Source of the DNA: an uncultured Sphingosinicella sp.
GTDB lineage: Bacteria; Pseudomonadota; Alphaproteobacteria; Sphingomonadales; Sphingomonadaceae
Reading direction: 5' to 3'
Assembly: GCA_946886275.1 (NCBI GenBank)
Contig: CAMPIH010000070.1
Coordinates: 1 to 11,012, forward strand
DNA: 11,012 bases
Shown: positions 7,213 to 11,012 of the stretch, piece by piece
How the letters are laid out: each line of letters opens with the position of its first letter
Position numbering within the stretch: position 1 is the stretch's first letter
Notes under the pieces: model-generated
The model's input: the letters and a program-made list of their open reading frames with translations, nothing else
Database searches by the model: none
What the model was told of the DNA's origin: nothing
Translations under genes and position numbers: made by a program

Positions 7213-8145
7213 CTAACGGTCGAGCGGCCGGAGCTTCGCAAGATCGTTTCGGATCGTCGTCGCCGCCACGCCGCCTTCGCCCATGGCGTGGCTGATCTGG
7301 TCGAGGCCGATGACGACGTCGCCGGCGGCATAGGCGCCCGGCACGTTCGTGCGCTGGTGGCTGTCGACGGCGATGCAGCCGCTCTCGTTCAGGGCGACCC
7401 CGATCTGCTCGGCAAGCTCCGTATGGGTGTCGGAGCCGAGCGCCGGATAGACGCTGTCGAACGTGTAATGGCCTTCCGCCGTCTCGACGACGATGCAGCT
7501 TTCGTGGGCGGCGACTCCCCGGGAGGGTCCGTCGACGGCGCGGATTCCATGCTCTTCGAGCCGCCTTTGATCCTCGCTTCGAAGGTCATGGGCTTCGCCG
7601 GGCGCGATCAGCGTGACGTCGGCGGTATAGCTTCGAAGGAACAAAGCTTCCGCGACCCCGTGGGAGCCGCTCCCGATCACGCCGACCTTCTTGTCGGTGA
7701 CCTCATAGCCGTCGCAGATCGGGCAATAGCGGATCAGCCCCTGCGCCAGGGCGCTGTCGTGAAGCTCCTCGTCCATGTCAGGGCGCCGATTCTTCACTCC
7801 GGTGGCGAAAAGCACGGTTCGAGCGGTCGCCGTTCCAGCGCCCCATTCGGCTTCGAAGCCGCCGTCGACCTGCTCGAGCCTCGAGACTCGCCCGGTTTCG
7901 ACCGAGGCGCCGTATTTTTCCGCTTGCTCGCGCATCCTGGCAAGGAGCTCGGTGCCGCCGATTCCGTCTGTGAAGCCGGGGACGTTGCGCGTGCAGGGAA
8001 TCCAGCCCGCCCGGCTCCGGCCCTCGTCGACGACCTTCAGCCTGAGGTGGAATCGGGCGAGATAGATGGCCGCGGTCAGGCCCGCCGGCCCGGCGCCGAT
8101 GACGAGGCAATCGAAATCGGGGGAATCATGATCAGGTTCGTCCAT
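7213..8145 (-). CDS. Thioredoxin-reductase-like NAD(P)/FAD-dependent oxidoreductase
   Basis: A 310-residue flavoprotein with the two-Rossmann architecture of the low-molecular-weight thioredoxin reductase family. FAD binding is shown by GAGPAG (17-22) and by AYAAGDV (271-277). The inserted pyridine-nucleotide domain has GSGSHG (158-163). A redox pair C141-P-I-C144 sits in YCPICDGYE, at the place of the CATC pair of TrxB. The HRRxxxR patch that recognises the NADPH phosphate in TrxB is absent; the corresponding region reads TLIAPGEAHDLRSEDQRRL. It may therefore use another electron donor or another partner. The N-terminus has no signal peptide, so it is cytosolic. AAGGG just upstream of the ATG supports the start. 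It is transcribed against its neighbours, inside the otherwise rightward operon. Physiological substrate unknown. Confidence 0.88.
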   Translation of the reverse strand: MDEPDHDSPDFDCLVIGAGPAGLTAAIYLARFHLRLKVVDEGRSRAGWIPCTRNVPGFTDGIGGTELLARMREQAEKYGASVETGRVSRLEQVDGGFEAEWGAGTATARTVLFATGVKNRRPDMDEELHDSALAQGLIRYCPICDGYEVTDKKVGVIGSGSHGVAEALFLRSYTADVTLIAPGEAHDLRSEDQRRLEEHGIRAVDGPSRGVAAHESCIVVETAEGHYTFDSVYPALGSDTHTELAEQIGVALNESGCIAVDSHQRTNVPGAYAAGDVVIGLDQISHAMGEGGVAATTIRNDLAKLRPLDR

Positions 8146-8239
8146 TCGCCCTTAGCGCCGCGGTGCCGCCATGGTTCCGTCGGCTTGCAGCGGCCGGGCG
8201 AACGGACGAAGAAGGGTCGCTGCGCCAGGTCGGCGCGAT

Positions 8240-8245
8240 AGGGGG
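8240..8245 (+). promoter_or_regulatory. Shine-Dalgarno deciding the serine hydrolase start
   Basis: AGGGGG directly abuts an ATG at 8246 but stands 6 bases before the in-frame ATG at 8252, so the second ATG is the better start. The 106-base gap between the divergent oxidoreductase and hydrolase genes must also hold promoters for both; I could not identify convincing -35/-10 pairs there. Confidence 0.5.
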
Positions 8246-8251
8246 ATGACC

Positions 8252-9772
8252 ATGTTCAGAGCGTTGACCGCGACCTTGCTGCTCACGATGGCCTCGCCGG
8301 CCCTGCCGCAAACGTCGCCGCCGCCGCAGGCCCCGATGCGGTCGCTCGACAGCGTCATCCCCGCCATCGACGCCCATTTCCGGCAGTTTATGGAGGCCGG
8401 CCATGTGCCCGGACTGGTCTATGGAATCGTCCGCGACGGTCAGCTCGTCCATGTCGGGACGATGGGCGTCCAGGACCTGGAACAGCGCCGGCCCGTCACC
8501 GCCGACAGCCTCTTCCGGATCGCCTCGATGTCCAAGGCCTTCACCGCGCTCGCCATCCTCAAGCTTCGCGACGAAGGCCGCGTAGATCTCGATTCCCCGG
8601 CCGAGGCTTACGTCCCGGAGCTTCGCGGCTGGCGCTATCCGACCAGCGACTCGCCGCGAATCCGGGTGCGCGACCTGCTCAGCCATACCGGCGGCCTGGT
8701 GACCGACAATCCGTGGGGCGATCGTCAACAGATGCTGCCCGAGGACGCGTTCACGCAGATGCTTCGCGATGGCGTTCCGATGAGCCGCTCGCCAGGCCTC
8801 GCGCATGAATATTCCAATTTCGGCTATGCCCTGCTCGGCCGGATCATCACCAACGTCTCGGGCCAGCCCTATGATCGCTACATAAGGGAGCAGATCATGC
8901 TCCCGCTCGGAATGACGTCGACCGTCTACGAAATCGGCGATTCTCCGCTGGAGCGGCGCTCCATCGGCTATCGCTGGGAAAATGATCGATTTGTCCGCGA
9001 ACCGGACATGCCCCATGGCGCCTTCGGCGCGATGGGCGGAGTCGAGACGAGCGCCAGTGATTATGCCCGGTGGACCGCCTTCCTTCTCGACGCCTGGCCG
9101 GCACGCGACGGACCCGAGACCGGCCCCATTCGCCGCTCGTCGGTGCGCGAGCTCGCCCAGGGTCTCAACTTCATCCAGACGAACGAGCGGGCGGGCATCG
9201 CGGGCGGGCCCGTCTGCCGCTTCGCCAGCGCCTATGGCATGGGCATGAGAGTGTCGCAGGATTGCGACCTGGGCCTCACTGTCAGCCACGGTGGCGGCTA
9301 TCCCGGCTATGGGTCCCACCTGCTGCTCGTGCCCAATAGCGGGATCGGTATCTTCGCCTTTGCCAACCGCACCTATGCCGGCTCGTCGCGCCAGACCCTG
9401 CTCAGTGCGCTCGAGCTTCATCGCGCTGGCCTCGCCAGGCCTCGTCCGGAGGCGGTCAGTGCAGACCTCGCTTCCGCTTATGCCCTGGCGGGAGACATGT
9501 ACCGGCGGGGAAGCGTCGAGGCGGCTCAGGATCGGCTGGCGATGAACTTCCTGATGGACCGGTCGGTCGCGAACTGGGCCCGCCATCTGGCGGGAATTCG
9601 TGAGCAGACGGGCGAGTGCCGGACCGACTCCCCGGTCATCGCGGATGGCGCCATGGCCGGTTATTTCGAGTGGGAATGCGAGCGTGCCGAGCTTCGCGGC
9701 TATGTCCTTCTCGCGCCGACCCGGCCGGCGACGATCCAGCAGCTCGAATTCATGGTCCTGCCCAGGCAATGA
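8252..9772 (+). CDS. Exported serine hydrolase, class C beta-lactamase/EstB-like family
   Basis: A 506-residue serine hydrolase of the penicillin-binding/AmpC/esterase superfamily. The N-terminus ([20 protein letters not shown]) looks like a Sec signal peptide cleaved near 17-20, followed by a Pro-rich linker, so a periplasmic location is inferred. Catalytic motifs are S92-M-S-K95 (SxxK), Y187-S-N (YxN) and H346-G-G (HxG). LLSHTGGL (142-149) and [17 protein letters not shown] (258-274) are typical of the family. Residues beyond about 395 form an extra C-terminal region that I do not recognise. It could be an esterase, a D-amino-peptidase or a transpeptidase-related enzyme; true beta-lactamase activity cannot be claimed. 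In-frame starts at 8246 and 8171 also exist. Its TGA overlaps the trmD ATG. Confidence 0.9.
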   Translation: MFRALTATLLLTMASPALPQTSPPPQAPMRSLDSVIPAIDAHFRQFMEAGHVPGLVYGIVRDGQLVHVGTMGVQDLEQRRPVTADSLFRIASMSKAFTALAILKLRDEGRVDLDSPAEAYVPELRGWRYPTSDSPRIRVRDLLSHTGGLVTDNPWGDRQQMLPEDAFTQMLRDGVPMSRSPGLAHEYSNFGYALLGRIITNVSGQPYDRYIREQIMLPLGMTSTVYEIGDSPLERRSIGYRWENDRFVREPDMPHGAFGAMGGVETSASDYARWTAFLLDAWPARDGPETGPIRRSSVRELAQGLNFIQTNERAGIAGGPVCRFASAYGMGMRVSQDCDLGLTVSHGGGYPGYGSHLLLVPNSGIGIFAFANRTYAGSSRQTLLSALELHRAGLARPRPEAVSADLASAYALAGDMYRRGSVEAAQDRLAMNFLMDRSVANWARHLAGIREQTGECRTDSPVIADGAMAGYFEWECERAELRGYVLLAPTRPATIQQLEFMVLPRQ

Positions 9773-10515
9773 GCTGGTCGGCCCGGATCCTGACGCTCTA
9801 CCCGGAAATGTTCCCGGGTCCGCTCGGGCACAGCCTCGCCGGGCGCGCTCTGGCTGAAGGTTTGTGGTCGCTGGAAACGGTGCAGATCCGCGATTTCGCC
9901 ACCGACAGGCATCGCTCGGTCGACGATACGCCGGCTGGCGGCGGTGCCGGCATGGTGATGCGCGCCGACGTCCTCGCTCGGGCCGTCGACCATGTCCTGG
10001 CGGCGGCGCCCGAGGCACCCCTGCTGGCGATGACGCCGCGCGGCGAGCCGCTGACCCAGGCGAAGGTGCGCGAGCTTTCGGCTGGCCCTGGCGTGTCGAT
10101 CCTGTGCGGGCGCTTCGAAGGCATTGACGAGCGCCTGTTCGAGGCCCGGCCCATTGTCCCGGTCTCGGTCGGGGACTATGTGCTTTCGGGCGGCGAGACG
10201 GCGGCTTTCGTCCTGCTCGACGCTTGCGTTCGGCTGCTCCCCGGGGTAATGGGCGCGCCGACCAGCGGAGAGGAGGAAAGCTTTGAAAGCGGCCTCCTCG
10301 AATATCCGCATTATACCCGACCTTTTGAATGGGAAGGGCGCAGGATCCCCGAAGTGCTGCGATCGGGGGATCATGCGAAGATCGCCGCCTGGCGAAATGC
10401 GAAGGCGGAAGACGATACACGGCTAAGGCGGCCGGACCTGATCGAGCGTCATTGGGACGCGCGAAGGCCACCGCCCTCTGGCGCGCGGCGGACAGAAGAG
10501 AGCGACGAGACATGA
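9769..10515 (+). CDS. trmD: tRNA (guanine(37)-N1)-methyltransferase TrmD
   Basis: SPOUT methyltransferase that forms m1G37 in tRNAs with G36, preventing +1 frameshifts; acts as a cytosolic dimer using SAM. It has 248 residues. Visible family segments are [24 protein letters not shown] (41-64), [10 protein letters not shown] (113-122), the knot sequence [12 protein letters not shown] (132-143) and [11 protein letters not shown] (175-185). R155 corresponds to the essential R154 of E. coli and Haemophilus. The catalytic base position D169 (in EDSF) is E170 here (EEESF). The ATG overlaps the hydrolase stop as ATGA, and the TGA overlaps the rplS start as ATGA, so it is probably translationally coupled on both sides. 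It belongs to the rpsP-rimM-trmD-rplS set but is separated from rimM by about 2.6 kb. Confidence 0.96.
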   Translation: MSWSARILTLYPEMFPGPLGHSLAGRALAEGLWSLETVQIRDFATDRHRSVDDTPAGGGAGMVMRADVLARAVDHVLAAAPEAPLLAMTPRGEPLTQAKVRELSAGPGVSILCGRFEGIDERLFEARPIVPVSVGDYVLSGGETAAFVLLDACVRLLPGVMGAPTSGEEESFESGLLEYPHYTRPFEWEGRRIPEVLRSGDHAKIAAWRNAKAEDDTRLRRPDLIERHWDARRPPPSGARRTEESDET

Positions 10516-10940
10516 ACATCATCCAGCAGCTCGAGGCCGAGCAGATCGAGAGCCTCACCGAGAAGCGCGCCATCCCCGAATTCCGCCCCGGCGACACGCT
10601 TCGTGTCGGCGTTCGCGTGGTCGAAGGCGAGCGTACCCGAATCCAGAATTTCGAGGGCGTCTGCATCGCCCGCGCCAATCGCGGGCTCGGCTCGAGCTTC
10701 ACCGTCCGCAAGATCAGCTTCGGCGAGGGCGTCGAGCGGGTCTTCCCGCTTTACTCGCCGAACATCGATTCGATCGAGGTCGTTCGCCGAGGCGCCGTTC
10801 GCCGCGCCAAACTTTATTATCTGCGTGGCCGTACCGGCAAGGCGGCCCGGATCGCCGAGCGCCGCGATCTCCGCGCCGGCCCCGAGGCCAAGGCCGAGGC
10901 GCCCACCGCGACTCCGCAGACCGAGACCGCCGAGGGCTGA
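10512..10940 (+). CDS. rplS: 50S ribosomal protein bL19 with short C-terminal tail
   Basis: Large-subunit protein bL19, located at the 30S-50S interface. The 142-residue product contains a full L19 core: [70 protein letters not shown] and [18 protein letters not shown]. About 25 extra residues ([22 protein letters not shown]) follow, Ala/Glu/Thr rich and similar in composition to the bS16 tail. The ATG overlaps the trmD stop. An AGAG-rich stretch about 9 bases upstream may serve as ribosome site. It is the last gene before a strong terminator. Confidence 0.96.
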   Translation: MNIIQQLEAEQIESLTEKRAIPEFRPGDTLRVGVRVVEGERTRIQNFEGVCIARANRGLGSSFTVRKISFGEGVERVFPLYSPNIDSIEVVRRGAVRRAKLYYLRGRTGKAARIAERRDLRAGPEAKAEAPTATPQTETAEG

Positions 10941-10961
10941 GCCCCGGACGATACGCAAGAG

Positions 10962-10994
10962 AAAAGGCGGTCGCTCCGGCGGCCGCCTTTTTTT
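10962..10994 (+). terminator. Rho-independent terminator after rplS
   Basis: A 9-pair stem (10966-10974 with 10979-10987, one G-U pair) closes a TCCG tetraloop. It is preceded by four As and followed by seven Ts (10988-10994), so the As can extend the stem. It lies 22 bases after the rplS stop and ends the rightward operon. Confidence 0.92.
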
Positions 10995-11012
10995 CGTCTA
11001 GCCGCTCCCCTC

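Noticed and set aside
7190..7225. Bidirectional terminator between convergent rimM and the oxidoreductase
   Set aside because: Only 13 bases separate the stops. The CCGG repeats there allow just a 4-base stem and there is no T-run on either strand.
8252..9772. Antibiotic-resistance beta-lactamase
   Set aside because: SxxK, YxN and HxG define the whole superfamily, which includes esterases and peptidases. Nothing in the sequence or neighbourhood shows beta-lactam hydrolysis, and no ampR-like regulator is present.
8132..10711. 859-codon minus-strand ORF opposite the hydrolase, trmD and rplS
   Set aside because: Its translation is Arg/Pro/Ala-rich with no recognisable domain, and the opposite strand holds three clearly conserved proteins. 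This is a typical shadow frame in GC-rich DNA.

Overview
The window is GC-rich chromosomal DNA from an alphaproteobacterium, most likely a sphingomonad (Sphingomonadales). That placement is an inference. It rests on the gene order dapF-mtaB-ftsY-yciB, a bS16 protein with a long Ala/Glu tail, a short FtsY with no acidic A domain, GC-biased third codon positions and the sequence character of every protein. No tRNA, rRNA, CRISPR array, insertion sequence or phage gene was seen.

Left half (1-4150, minus strand): a tightly packed operon read right to left as dapF (lysine/peptidoglycan precursor), mtaB (tRNA ms2t6A37 methylthiotransferase), ftsY (SRP receptor), yciB (septation-related membrane protein) and a YadG-type ABC ATPase cut by the window edge. 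The dapF/mtaB, mtaB/ftsY and ftsY/yciB junctions are 4-base ATGA or GTGA overlaps. The yciB/ABC junction is also an ATGA if the upstream of two possible ABC starts is used.

Centre (4151-4356): a roughly 200-base divergent control region. It holds a weak sigma70-like promoter and a hairpin followed by a T-run ahead of ffh. The SRP GTPase Ffh and its receptor FtsY are therefore encoded back to back in divergent operons.

Right half (4357-10940, mostly plus strand): ffh, then the classical ribosome/tRNA-maturation set rpsP (bS16), rimM, trmD and rplS (bL19), closed by a strong intrinsic terminator at 10962-10994. Two genes split the set between rimM and trmD. One is a thioredoxin-reductase-like FAD oxidoreductase on the minus strand. 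The other is an exported class-C-type serine hydrolase on the plus strand, whose stop codon overlaps the trmD start. trmD-rplS therefore probably share a transcript with the hydrolase.

The most unusual points are the very long bS16 tail, including 103 consecutive residues with no Lys or Arg; an ideal four-tract G-quadruplex motif that doubles as a hairpin arm between rpsP and rimM; a 10-codon ORF with the only good Shine-Dalgarno before rimM that terminates inside the rimM start; the intrusion into the rpsP-rplS operon; and Glu in place of the catalytic Asp of TrmD. I see no clearly new multi-gene system; this is mainly a housekeeping region with local peculiarities.
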